Part shown: positions 33,374-42,009 of the stretch, in pieces | How positions within the stretch are numbered: the stretch's first letter is position 1 | Layout of the letters: each line of letters begins with the position of its first letter | Origin: Actinomycetes bacterium | Lineage (GTDB): Bacteria; Actinomycetota; Actinomycetes; Mycobacteriales; Mycobacteriaceae | Direction of reading: 5' to 3' | Assembly (NCBI GenBank): GCA_023460175.1 | Contig: JAEWRC010000136.1 | Span: forward strand, 1 to 42,623 | Length of the DNA stretch: 42,623 nucleotides | Notes under the pieces: model-generated | The model's database searches: none | What the model was told of the DNA's origin: nothing | The model's input: the letters and a program-made list of their open reading frames with translations, nothing else | Translations under genes and position numbers: made by a program

Positions 33374-34552
33374 ATGACTGTTCCCACCGACGTCGATCTG
33401 TACTACGACCCGTACAACATCGAACTCAACATGAACCCCTACCCCGTGTTCGCCCGGTTTCGGGAAGAGGCGCCGCTGTACTACAACGAGCAGCACGACT
33501 TCTACGCGCTGAGTCGCTGGGACGATGTCAACAAGGGCGTCATCGACCACGAGACCTTCATCTCCGGCCGCGGAGCTTTGCTGGAGCTCATCAAGTCCGG
33601 CATGGAGATGCCGCCCGGCACCCTCATTTTCGAGGATCCGCCGATCCACAACATCCACCGCAACCTGCTGTCGCGGGTCTTCACGCCCCGCAAGGTGCTC
33701 GCCCTCGAACCGCAGATCCGGGAGTTCACCACGCGCTGCCTGGATCCGCTGGTGGGAAGCGGCAAATTCGACTTCGTCAATGATCTCGGCGAGCAGATGC
33801 CGATGCGCGTGATCGGGATGCTGCTGGGCATTCCGGAGGACCGGCAGCAGGCCATCACCGACCACGGCGAAGAGACCCTGAAGAAGGACAAGGTCGACTC
33901 GCTGGCCACCGGCGAAGTATTTGCCGAATTTGTCGACTGGCGCACCGAGAATCCGTCCGACGACATCATGACCGACCTGCTCAACGCCGAGTTCGAGGAC
34001 GAGACCGGCACCGTGCGCAAGCTGCGTCGCGACGAGTTGCTGCTGTACCTGACGGTCATCGCGACCGCGGGCTCCGAGACCACCACCCGGATGCTGGGCT
34101 GGGCCGGCAAGACCCTGGCCGAGGTGCCGGATCAACGCCGCGACCTGGTGCAGAACCCGGACCTGATTCCGCAGGCGATGGAGGAGATCCTGCGCTGGGA
34201 GCCGCCGGCGCTGCAGCTCGCGCGCTACGTCACCCGCGACGTCGAGTACTACGACCAAACCGTGCCGGAGGGCTCGGCGATGCTGCTGCTGGTCGGCGCG
34301 GCCAACCGCGATTCTCGGCGGTTCGCGAACGGAGATGTGTTCGACATCCACCGGGAGCAGCATGGGCACATGACGTTTGGCGCGGGCACGCACTTCTGCA
34401 TGGGCAATGCGCTGGCCCGACTGGAGCTTCGCATCGCCATGGAAGAAATCCTCAAACGCTTCCCGGAATGGGAGGTCGACTGGCCCAACGCCGTGCCGTC
34501 CGAGACCGCTGCGGTGCGCGGCTGGGCCGCCATGCCCACCTTCGTACCCTGA
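33374..34552 (+). CDS. cytochrome P450
   Basis: 392 aa. I-helix ATAGSETTT (230-238), EEILR as ExxR (about 270-274), heme loop FGAGTHFCMG with C342. It resembles the P450 at 22277 over the whole length but lacks that protein's N-terminal extension. ATG 33374 has TTGGAG eight bases upstream. First gene of a four-gene operon with a VOC protein, a second P450 and a ferredoxin, so its redox partner is very likely the ferredoxin at 36220. Substrate unknown; probably hydroxylates the same class of compound as its paralogue. Confidence 0.94.
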   Translation: MTVPTDVDLYYDPYNIELNMNPYPVFARFREEAPLYYNEQHDFYALSRWDDVNKGVIDHETFISGRGALLELIKSGMEMPPGTLIFEDPPIHNIHRNLLSRVFTPRKVLALEPQIREFTTRCLDPLVGSGKFDFVNDLGEQMPMRVIGMLLGIPEDRQQAITDHGEETLKKDKVDSLATGEVFAEFVDWRTENPSDDIMTDLLNAEFEDETGTVRKLRRDELLLYLTVIATAGSETTTRMLGWAGKTLAEVPDQRRDLVQNPDLIPQAMEEILRWEPPALQLARYVTRDVEYYDQTVPEGSAMLLLVGAANRDSRRFANGDVFDIHREQHGHMTFGAGTHFCMGNALARLELRIAMEEILKRFPEWEVDWPNAVPSETAAVRGWAAMPTFVP

Positions 34553-34564
34553 CCCGAGGACCCC

Positions 34565-34981
34565 ATGCATCGCATACTGCTCAGCACCTTCATGATCGAC
34601 GCGCCGGCCGAGGACTTCGAGAAGACCACCAATTTCTGGGCCGGGGCGCTGGACGCCGAAGCGTTCCGGCCCCGAGGCGGTCGCGACTACCGGATCCTCG
34701 AAGGCGCCTCCGAGGACTTCCGCGTCGTGGTCCAGAACGCCCACTCCGGCGAGGCGGGCATACATTTCGACATCCACACCGACGATCTGGAAGCCGAGGT
34801 GGAACGACTCAAGGGCCTCGGCGCCACCGTGGTCGACGACTCCTTCGTGGACCATCCCGGGAAGTGGGTGATCATGGCCGATCCGGCCGGCAAACAGTTC
34901 TGTGTGGTCTATGCCCTGAATCCGCTGCGCCCCCAGGCCGACCGGGATGCATTCGAGCGCAAGGCCAAACCGGTCGGCTGA
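34565..34981 (+). CDS. VOC (glyoxalase-like) domain protein
   Basis: 138 aa, a single VOC domain pair of small size. MHRILLSTFMIDAPAEDFE opens the first module; GIHFDIHTDDLEAEVERLKGLGA opens the second, and ADPAGKQFCVVY is the typical last strand. The pattern resembles the glyoxalase-like subgroup often annotated Glyoxalase_6. It lies 12 bp after one P450 and 33 bp before another, so it is co-transcribed with both. A binding, resistance or lyase role in the oxidation pathway is possible; metal-binding residues are not assigned. Confidence 0.8.
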   Translation: MHRILLSTFMIDAPAEDFEKTTNFWAGALDAEAFRPRGGRDYRILEGASEDFRVVVQNAHSGEAGIHFDIHTDDLEAEVERLKGLGATVVDDSFVDHPGKWVIMADPAGKQFCVVYALNPLRPQADRDAFERKAKPVG

Positions 34982-35014
34982 CCGGAGTATCAATCCTCAA
35001 CCCGAGAAAGATCC

Positions 35015-36220
35015 ATGACCAAACCCGAGTTGGTTTTCGACCCGTTCTCCGACGAGTACTTCAATTATCCCTACGACATCTATCTGCGCATGCAGGACGA
35101 GGCGCCGGTCTACTACAACGAAGCCCACGACTTTTACGCGCTGACCCGCCACGCCGATGTCGCGGCCGCCCTCAAGGACCACGAGACGTACTCCTCGTCG
35201 CGCGGCTGCGACCTGGCCACCGTGCAAGCCGACGATGGGCCGCAGGCACAGGTGATCATCTTCATGGACCCGCCGGACCACCGCGTGATTCGCAGCCTGG
35301 TGAACAAGGCGTTCACCCCGCGCGCCATCCAGGCGCAGCGCGACACCGTCGAGAAGTTGATCGACCACTATCTCGGTCTCGTCGACCCGGACAACTTCGA
35401 CGTCGTCCAGGATTTCTCCGGACCGTTCCCGGTCGAGGTGATCACCCGGATGGCCGGGGTGCCAGAGGATTACCGCCAGATGGTCCGGGAGTGGATCGAT
35501 ATTTCGTTGGTGCGCGAACCCGGCAACATGGGTTTCACCGAGGCCGGCGCCCAGGCGGCGATCGAATCGGGCACCTACTACTACCAGTTGGCCCAGGAGC
35601 GTCGGGCCAATCCGCAGGACGACATGATCAGCCGGCTGATCACCGCCGAGATCCTGGGCGAGGACGGTCAGGTCCGGACGCTCGACGACGTCGAAGTCGC
35701 CGGCTTCACCGCGCTTCTGGGCGGGGCGGGCGCCGAGACCGTGACCAAGCTGCTCGGCAATGCGATGGTGACGTTCGCGAAGAACCCCGACCAGTGGCAG
35801 AAGTTGGTCGATGATCGCAGCAAGGTTCCCGCGGCGGTCGAGGAGATGCTGCGCTTCGACGGTCCGGTGCACTACAACGTGCGCTTCACCCTCAAAGAGG
35901 CGCAGCTGCACGGCATCACCATCCCGGCCGGCAAGCCGGTGTTCCTGATGAAGGCCGCGGCCAACCGCGATCCGCGCGCGTTCACCGACGCCCACCTCTT
36001 CGACATCGACCGCGACCGCACCGAGTCCCAGAACCTGGGCTTCGGCTACGGCATCCACAGTTGTCTGGGTGCGGCGCTGGCGCGGCTGGAGACCACGGTC
36101 GCGTTGGAGCGGCTGCTCGATTTCATGCCGCGCTTCGAGGTGCAGTGGGACGGACTGGCGCGCGTGCAGATGCAGAACGTCGCGGGATACAACCGTGTGC
36201 CAGTGCAGGTTCTGCGCTGA
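35015..36220 (+). CDS. cytochrome P450
   Basis: 401 aa. I-helix GGAGAETVT (236-244), with Thr244 in place of the more usual ETT run; ExxR is EEMLR (276-280); heme loop FGYGIHSCLG with C350. The N-terminus (FDPFSDEYFNYPYDIYLRMQDEAPVYYNE) matches the mycobacterial substrate-recognition type. It is distinct from the 22277/33374 pair. Its stop overlaps the ferredoxin start by one base (TGATG), the strongest possible sign that this P450 and ferredoxin are partners. GAGAAAG precedes ATG 35015. Confidence 0.94.
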   Translation: MTKPELVFDPFSDEYFNYPYDIYLRMQDEAPVYYNEAHDFYALTRHADVAAALKDHETYSSSRGCDLATVQADDGPQAQVIIFMDPPDHRVIRSLVNKAFTPRAIQAQRDTVEKLIDHYLGLVDPDNFDVVQDFSGPFPVEVITRMAGVPEDYRQMVREWIDISLVREPGNMGFTEAGAQAAIESGTYYYQLAQERRANPQDDMISRLITAEILGEDGQVRTLDDVEVAGFTALLGGAGAETVTKLLGNAMVTFAKNPDQWQKLVDDRSKVPAAVEEMLRFDGPVHYNVRFTLKEAQLHGITIPAGKPVFLMKAAANRDPRAFTDAHLFDIDRDRTESQNLGFGYGIHSCLGAALARLETTVALERLLDFMPRFEVQWDGLARVQMQNVAGYNRVPVQVLR

Positions 36221-36417
36221 TGGCAAAGAAAATCGAAGTCGACTTCGACATCTGCGAGGCCAACGGGGTGTGCATGGGCATCATCCCGGAGGTCTTCGAA
36301 CTCGACGACGAGGACTATCTGCACGTGTTGCAGGACGAGATGACCCCGGACAACGAGACCCCGATCCGCGAGGCCGTCCGGCAATGCCCGCGACAGGCCA
36401 TCGCGGTGGCGGAGTGA
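36220..36417 (+). CDS. 3Fe-4S ferredoxin
   Basis: 65 aa, the normal size for the single-cluster ferredoxins that serve mycobacterial P450s. The cluster motif is C13-x5-C19 (CEANGVC) with the last ligand in the C-P pair (RQCPRQAI). The position that holds Cys in 4Fe-4S ferredoxins is Asn here, so a 3Fe-4S cluster is expected. Acidic overall. It should carry electrons from a reductase, not present in the window, to the P450 with which it is translationally coupled, and perhaps to the other P450s nearby. Confidence 0.93.
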   Translation: MAKKIEVDFDICEANGVCMGIIPEVFELDDEDYLHVLQDEMTPDNETPIREAVRQCPRQAIAVAE

Positions 36418-36448
36418 CCGCGCCCCGGCCGCAATCCCGGGACTGAGC

Positions 36449-37603
36449 TCAGCGAGGCACGCCGACCGCGACGTCCGGAACCCGCTCGGCCGCGGCCGTG
36501 TCGAGCACCAGTTGCGCCACCCGATCCCGGTGCTGCTCGGCCGAACCCAGCAGCGCCGCATCGGTCGTCGCGCGCTTGAAGTACAGGTGCGCCTGGTGCT
36601 CCCAGGTGAACCCGATGCCGCCGAGGGTCTGGATCGCGTCGCGGGCGACCCGGCTGAACGCCGCCGAACAGGTGGCCTGGGCAATGCTCGCCGCCAGCGC
36701 CGGATCGTCGCTGCCGTCGGTCAGCGCCCAGACCGCGTGGTAGGCAGTCGATCTGGCGTGTTCGACATCTACCAGCAGATCGGCCAGCCGATGCTTGACG
36801 GCCTGGAAGGAACCGATGGGCCGCCCGAACTGCAGCCGAGTCTTGGCGTACTCCACGGCGACGTCGAGCAGGTGCTGCCCGGCGCCGACCTGCTCGACGG
36901 CCAACAGCACCGAACCGACCTGCAGGGCATGGGTGATGACGCGCTCGGCTTCCTCGGGGCCGGCGATCAATTGCGCTGGGGCCGAGGTGAATTCCAGGTC
37001 CGCCTGCGGGCGGGTCGGATCCAGAGTGACCAGGGTGGTGCGGTGGGCCGCGGCGGAATCCACTGCGTACAGCCCCACGCCGCCGGATCCCTTGGCGGCC
37101 ACCAGGATCACGTCGGCGGCGTCGGCGTCGACCACCCGCGCGGCGGTGCCGCTGACGGTCACCTCGCCGTCGGTCGCGGTCAGGGTGACCGCGGCGGGAT
37201 CGAAGGCCCCGGCCTGATCGGCCACCGCGAACCCGGCGGTCTTGCGGCCCTCGATCAACTCGGGCAGCAGCTCATCGCGCGCGGCGCCGGCCGAGGCCGC
37301 CACCAGCGCCGGGATGGCCAGGTACACCGTGCCGAACAGCGGCCCGCAGGCCAGCGCGGCGCCGAGTTCCTCGACGGCGACGGCCTGGTCCACCAGGGTG
37401 CCGCCGACACCGCCGGCGGACTCGGGCACAGCCAGACCCAGCACGCCGAGTTCGGCGCCCAGGCGGGCCCACACCTTCGGGTCGAACCTCGGGTCGGACT
37501 CCATCAGGCGACGGACCGTCTCCTCATCGAAGTTGTCCGCCGCGAACTTGCGCACCGCCTTGCGCAGCTCCTGCTGCTCGGTGCTGAACGTGAACTCAGC
37601 CAC
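36449..37603 (-). CDS. acyl-CoA dehydrogenase, partner subunit
   Basis: 384 aa FadE-type protein. All three ACAD domains are visible: N-terminal helices, a middle beta domain that looks eroded (AAKGSGGVGLYAVDS), and a C-terminal helical domain with QFGRPIGSFQAVKH and TLGGIGFTWEH. The last carries the Glu/His pair seen in one subunit of the alpha2-beta2 dehydrogenases of actinobacterial steroid side-chain breakdown. GTG 37603 has AAGGAG seven bases upstream. It overlaps the other dehydrogenase by eight bases, so the two probably form a heterotetramer. Confidence 0.88.
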   Translation of the reverse strand: MAEFTFSTEQQELRKAVRKFAADNFDEETVRRLMESDPRFDPKVWARLGAELGVLGLAVPESAGGVGGTLVDQAVAVEELGAALACGPLFGTVYLAIPALVAASAGAARDELLPELIEGRKTAGFAVADQAGAFDPAAVTLTATDGEVTVSGTAARVVDADAADVILVAAKGSGGVGLYAVDSAAAHRTTLVTLDPTRPQADLEFTSAPAQLIAGPEEAERVITHALQVGSVLLAVEQVGAGQHLLDVAVEYAKTRLQFGRPIGSFQAVKHRLADLLVDVEHARSTAYHAVWALTDGSDDPALAASIAQATCSAAFSRVARDAIQTLGGIGFTWEHQAHLYFKRATTDAALLGSAEQHRDRVAQLVLDTAAAERVPDVAVGVPR

Positions 37604-38792
37604 GGGGGATCTCCTTCCACGGCATGCCGGCGTCGGCACGCAGGTCGCCCGGCAGACCCAGGACACGTTCGCCGAGAATGTTGCGCATCACGTCCGAGGT
37701 GCCGCCTTCGATGGTGTTGGCGCGGCTGCGCAGGAACCGCTGCTGGATCGGCCCGCGCCAGTCGGCCTCGGAATCGGCCTCGTCGAGCAGGTTGTAGTTG
37801 TGGTACAGAACCCCTTCGGGCCCAAGCAGATCCATGCACCACTGGTAGATGTGCTGGTTGAGTTCGGCGCCCACCAGCTTGCCGATGGAGCCCTCCGGGC
37901 CGGGGCCACCGACGCCGGCCGACGCGCGGGACCGCTCCGAGGTCAGGCGCTGCGCCTCGGACCGCAGCCACAGCTGGGTCAGCCGGTCCCGCAGCACCGG
38001 GGTGTGCAGATCCGGGCGCGACGCCCACAGCCCCACGGCATCGGAGATGGTCCCGGCGCCGCGCCGGCTGCCGCTGCCGCCGAGCGCGCTGCGCTCGTTC
38101 ATCAGCGTGGTCATCGCGACGGCCCAGCCGTTGCCGACCGCTCCCAGGCGGTGTTCATCGGGGATCCGCGCGTCGGTGAAGTAGACCTCGTTGAACTCGG
38201 CCTGCCCGGTGAGCTGCCGCAACGGCCGGGTCTCGACACCGGGGCCGTGCATGTCGACGACGAAGTAGGTCAGGCCCTTGTGCTTGGGCACATCGGGGTT
38301 GGTGCGCGCCAGCAGCAGCCCCCAGCGGGCCCGGTGCGCCAGGCTGGTCCACACCTTCTGGCCATTGATCACCCACTCGTCGCCGTCGGGCACCGCCGAG
38401 GTGGCCAGGCCGGCCAGGTCGGAGCCCGCGCCCGGTTCGGAGAACAGCTGGCACCAGATGTCCTCGGTGGTGGCCAGCGGCCGCAGCCAGGACTTCTTCA
38501 GGTCGTCGGACTGGGCGTGCTCGCGGATGGTCGGCGCGGCCATGCCGTAGCCCATCGGGTTCAGGCCCAGCGGCACCGGACCGCCGGCACCCTGCAGGAT
38601 CCCGTCGGCCACGGCCTGCAGGCCGCGCGAGACGCCCAGGCCGCCCTGCCCCTCGGGGAAGTGCACCCAGGACAGCCCGGCGTCATAACAGGCGCCGAGG
38701 TAGTCGGGGATGGGAACGGATTTCGGGTTGTGGTCGGCGACGACCTGCCGGGCGAGGTCGGCGACCCGTTCGGAGTCGGCAGCGGTGCTCAT
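37596..38792 (-). CDS. acyl-CoA dehydrogenase, FAD-binding partner subunit
   Basis: 398 aa. Complete ACAD with the substrate/FAD loop (QLFSEPGAGSDLAGL), VWTSLAHRA and the terminal nucleotide motif TIEGGTSDVMRNILGERVLGLP. With the overlapping downstream gene it forms the two-gene pattern of heteromeric FadE enzymes (for example FadE28-FadE29), known to act on bulky steroid CoA esters. This context suggests a bulky or cyclic acyl-CoA rather than a plain fatty acid. ATG 38792 is preferred; GTG 38801 adds three residues. It is separated by 57 bp from the carboxylase gene upstream on the same strand. Confidence 0.88.
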   Translation of the reverse strand: MSTAADSERVADLARQVVADHNPKSVPIPDYLGACYDAGLSWVHFPEGQGGLGVSRGLQAVADGILQGAGGPVPLGLNPMGYGMAAPTIREHAQSDDLKKSWLRPLATTEDIWCQLFSEPGAGSDLAGLATSAVPDGDEWVINGQKVWTSLAHRARWGLLLARTNPDVPKHKGLTYFVVDMHGPGVETRPLRQLTGQAEFNEVYFTDARIPDEHRLGAVGNGWAVAMTTLMNERSALGGSGSRRGAGTISDAVGLWASRPDLHTPVLRDRLTQLWLRSEAQRLTSERSRASAGVGGPGPEGSIGKLVGAELNQHIYQWCMDLLGPEGVLYHNYNLLDEADSEADWRGPIQQRFLRSRANTIEGGTSDVMRNILGERVLGLPGDLRADAGMPWKEIPRG

Positions 38793-38849
38793 CTGAGCCA
38801 CGATATGGAATGAACACGCGTCAAGAAAGACCGGGGTGTGACTTTCGTC

Positions 38850-40436
38850 CTACCAGGTGTCGACGAACCGAGGCCGCCGGCGCGGCTCGCGCTCGTGGCG
38901 CGCGGCCGCGTTCAGAGTGGCGATGATCAGCTCCCGGGTGTCGGCGGGGTCGATGACGTCGTCGATCTCGAGGATCTGCGCGGCGTTGAGCGCCTTGGCG
39001 TGCTCCTGGGCGGCCGCGGTGGCCTGCCGCACGCGCTCCTCCCGTTCGTCCGCGTCGGAGATGGCCTCGAGTTCCTTGCGCAGGCCCAGCCGCACCGCGC
39101 CCTCGAGCCCCATCGGGCCCAGATGCGCGCCCGGCCAGGCGACGGTGAGCAGCGGTTCCTGCAGGCTGCCGCCGGTCATGGCCTGCGCGCCAAGGCCGTA
39201 GCCGCGGCGCAGGATCACCGCGATCAGCGGCACGTCCAGGGCGGCGCCGGCCACCAGCAGCCGCGACGCGCGCCGCACCAGCGCCTGGGCCTCGGCGTCG
39301 GGGCCCACCATGAAGCCGGGGCAGTCGACCAGCGAGATCACCGGCAGCCCGAACGCGTCGCACAACTGCAGGAAGCGGGCCGCCTTGTCGGAGGCCGCGG
39401 CGGTGATGGCACCGGCCATCACCCGGGTGTTGTTGGCGATGAACCCGACCGGGCGACCGTCGATGCGGGCCAAGGCGGTCACCATCTCGGGCGCGAACCG
39501 CGGCCGCAGGAAGGTCACGCTGTCCTGATCGGCCAGCGTGGTGATGATCGGGTCGACGTGATAGGCGCGCCGGGCGCGCTCGGGAAGTATTGTGCGCAAG
39601 GGGGTTTGGTCGGCGGCCGGACCGGGTTCGGTGGCGCCCTGGAAGTAGGACAGCAGCCGCTTGGTGACCGCCACCGCCTCGGCCTCGTCGGCGACCACCA
39701 CGTCCACCACACCGTTGGGCTCCTGCACCGAGATTGGCCCCACCTCGTCGGGCGGCACGTCGCCCAGCCCGCCGCCGGCGATCATCGCCGGACCGCCCAT
39801 CCCGATGGACGCATCGGCGGTCGCCACGATCAGATCCGCCGCGCCGGCGATCACGGCGTTGCCCGCAAAGCAGCGCCCCTTGACCACCGCGATGCGGGGC
39901 ACCCACCCGGACAGCGCGGCCCACAGCTTGAAGGCGCGCACCTCCAGCGAGGAGACCGTCGGATAGTCGGTGTCGCCGGGGCGGCCGCCGCCGCCCTCGG
40001 CGAAGAACACCGTCGGCAGCCGCAGCCGCTCGATCAGCTCGAAGAGGCGGTCCTTCTTGCGGTGCCCGAACACGCCCTGGGTGCCGGCCAGCACGGTGTA
40101 GTCGTAGGACAGCACCGCACACGCGCCGCGCTGCGGGCCGAACAGTGCGCCGTTGACCCGCGCGGTGCCGGCGAGCAGGCCGTCGGCCGGGGTGCGTTCG
40201 ATCAGTTCGTCCACCGGGCGCCGCGCGCGCTGCGCGGCGATGGCGAACCGGCCGTACTCGACGAAGGATCCCTCGTCGACCAGGTCGGCGATGTTCTCCC
40301 GGGCGGTGCGGGCCCCGGCGGCGTGCCGGCGCTGCACCGCCTCGGGCCGGGCCGCGTCCTCGGTGAGTGCCCGACGGCGCAGCAACTCGACGTGATCATC
40401 GGGTAGGTGATCATCAGGTAGGTCGCCGTCGGGCAT
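38850..40436 (-). CDS. acyl-CoA carboxylase carboxyltransferase (beta) subunit
   Basis: 528 aa, two crotonase-like lobes. The N-lobe has GACAVLSYDYTVLAGTQG and a Gly-rich FFAEGGGGRPGD; the C-lobe has GFIANN, LVDCPGFMVG and GGSLQEP. It transfers carboxyl from biotin to an acyl-CoA. No biotin carboxylase (alpha) gene is in the window, so it must borrow one. The N-terminus has a DLPDDHLPDDH repeat from a 15-bp tandem duplication. ATG 40436 follows AAGGAG. It is in line with the two dehydrogenases, as in degradation routes that use a carboxylation step; leucine/terpenoid-type pathways are one precedent, but the substrate is not decided. Confidence 0.9.
   Translation of the reverse strand: MPDGDLPDDHLPDDHVELLRRRALTEDAARPEAVQRRHAAGARTARENIADLVDEGSFVEYGRFAIAAQRARRPVDELIERTPADGLLAGTARVNGALFGPQRGACAVLSYDYTVLAGTQGVFGHRKKDRLFELIERLRLPTVFFAEGGGGRPGDTDYPTVSSLEVRAFKLWAALSGWVPRIAVVKGRCFAGNAVIAGAADLIVATADASIGMGGPAMIAGGGLGDVPPDEVGPISVQEPNGVVDVVVADEAEAVAVTKRLLSYFQGATEPGPAADQTPLRTILPERARRAYHVDPIITTLADQDSVTFLRPRFAPEMVTALARIDGRPVGFIANNTRVMAGAITAAASDKAARFLQLCDAFGLPVISLVDCPGFMVGPDAEAQALVRRASRLLVAGAALDVPLIAVILRRGYGLGAQAMTGGSLQEPLLTVAWPGAHLGPMGLEGAVRLGLRKELEAISDADEREERVRQATAAAQEHAKALNAAQILEIDDVIDPADTRELIIATLNAAARHEREPRRRPRFVDTW
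40393..40422. repeat. 15-bp tandem duplication in the carboxylase 5' end
   Basis: TGATCATCGGGTAGG and TGATCATCAGGTAGG in tandem (14 of 15 identical), read on the minus strand as a repeated LPDDH. Found just after the start codon region of the carboxyltransferase gene. Confidence 0.8.
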
Positions 40437-40450
40437 CGTCACTCCTTCGC

Positions 40451-41905
40451 TCAGTCCGCCGCGACCGGGTCGGGTCTGCGGCGCTTGACACAGGCGATGA
40501 TCGCATCGACGACGACGAACGCGAGCAGACTCAGCCCGAACAGCGGCAGGAACCAGCCCACCGCGACCGCCGACACCAGCAACGCCACCTTGGCCGCCGG
40601 GGACAGGCTGCGGATCGCGCCGCGCAGCGGCGGGCGTCCCGCCGCCCACGTCGAGCCGCGCGTGGGTCGGCGCTGCCACCACATCCGGTAGCCGTGCACG
40701 ATCAGCACGATCAACCCGATGGCGATGAGCGCCAACACAATCTGGTTGGGCACCCCGAACAGGATGCCCATGTGGGTGTCGATGGACCACCGGGTGAGCT
40801 TCGCCAGCACGGGCCAGTCGGCGAAGTCGACCCGGTCGGTGATCGCGCCGGTGCCCGGATCCACCGAGACCGCGTCGTGGCGGTTCGGCCAATCGCGCTT
40901 CTTCTCGGCGACCAGCCAACCCTCCTCGGCGTTGGCGGGCGGGTACATCCACATCGGTTCCCGCAGCCCCGCGCCGTGGGCGGTGTGCAGCGCGGTGTCG
41001 GCGCCGTGCAGGAAATCCGCACCGCCGCTGGGTGATCCCCCGTGATGCGCATGCGACCCGACGGCCGGCGCGGCGCCGGCGCTCAGCGTCGTGTCGACCG
41101 CCGGTGCCTTGCTATCGAACGCCTGCTGCACCGAGTCGATCGACGCGCCGCCGTACCGGGACCAGGTGATCCCGGTGACGGACAGGCCGAGCAGGCCCAG
41201 CAGGATCCACACCCCGATCACCGCATGCCAGGACCGGGTGCGACGGCGGCCCTTGCCGGTGCGGTCGGGCACCGCGATCCGACGCCAGGACCCGGTCTGG
41301 CGGCGATGTCCGAGCCACAGCCACAGCCCGGCCAGCGCGGTGATGCCCAGCCAGCTGGCGGCCAGCTCGCTGTAGTGCCGGCCGACGGCGTCCAGATGCA
41401 GGTTGCGATGCAACTCGTCGAACCAGGCCCGGGTGGGCAGCCACTGGCCGTAGGTGGTCAGCGCGCCGCGCACCTCGCCGCTGTACGGGTCGACGAACAC
41501 CGTGCGCTGGTAGTCCGGCGGCACGTCTTCGACGGCCAGGGTGACCCAGGTGGTCTCGTCGGGGGCCCCGGGCGGGCGGATGCTCTCCACGCTGCCTTCG
41601 GGGTGCGCCGCGCGGGCCGCGGACAGCTGCTCGGCGAGCGGCAGCCGCTGCTCGCCGACGCTCTCGACGGTCAGTTGGTCGCGGTGGATGTAGGTGTCGA
41701 GCTGCGGGATCAGGGCGTACATCAGGCCCGTGACCGCGGCGATCAGGATGAACGGGCCGATGAACACCCCGGCGTAGAAATGCAGCCGGCGCAGCAGCGC
41801 GGAGAAGCCGTGCGGGCGTGGGCTCGGTGCGGAACCGGTCGGTGCGGCACCGCCCGGCGGACTGTGCTCGTCGCGCGAGGGGGTTTCGGGTTGGGTGGTG
41901 GTCAT
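40451..41905 (-). CDS. PepSY-associated membrane protein
   Basis: 484 aa. N-terminal Pro/Ser/Gly-rich cytoplasmic tail, first membrane helix at about residues 43-66 (FYAGVFIGPFILIAAVTGLMYAL), extracytoplasmic PepSY part (RTVFVDPYSGEVRGAL), central helices with WLGITALAGLWLWLG and IGVWILLGLLGLSVTG, and further helices at the C-terminus. A large outside loop is His-rich (SHAHHGG, HGADTALHTAHG). Members of this family sit with siderophore or metal uptake systems and may act as reductases. ATG 41905 is 14 bases downstream of no close ribosome site. It is 14 bp after the carboxylase gene in the other direction of reading, with a different role. Confidence 0.85.
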   Translation of the reverse strand: MTTTQPETPSRDEHSPPGGAAPTGSAPSPRPHGFSALLRRLHFYAGVFIGPFILIAAVTGLMYALIPQLDTYIHRDQLTVESVGEQRLPLAEQLSAARAAHPEGSVESIRPPGAPDETTWVTLAVEDVPPDYQRTVFVDPYSGEVRGALTTYGQWLPTRAWFDELHRNLHLDAVGRHYSELAASWLGITALAGLWLWLGHRRQTGSWRRIAVPDRTGKGRRRTRSWHAVIGVWILLGLLGLSVTGITWSRYGGASIDSVQQAFDSKAPAVDTTLSAGAAPAVGSHAHHGGSPSGGADFLHGADTALHTAHGAGLREPMWMYPPANAEEGWLVAEKKRDWPNRHDAVSVDPGTGAITDRVDFADWPVLAKLTRWSIDTHMGILFGVPNQIVLALIAIGLIVLIVHGYRMWWQRRPTRGSTWAAGRPPLRGAIRSLSPAAKVALLVSAVAVGWFLPLFGLSLLAFVVVDAIIACVKRRRPDPVAAD

Positions 41906-42009
41906 GGTGCGCTTTCGTTTGCGTCGAAAAATGGGAGCACAACGCCGAGTGGATCGGGTGGTGCCAGAGACTGCGCGCCGGAATATCCGGCGGCGGTGAA
42001 GGATTCGGC

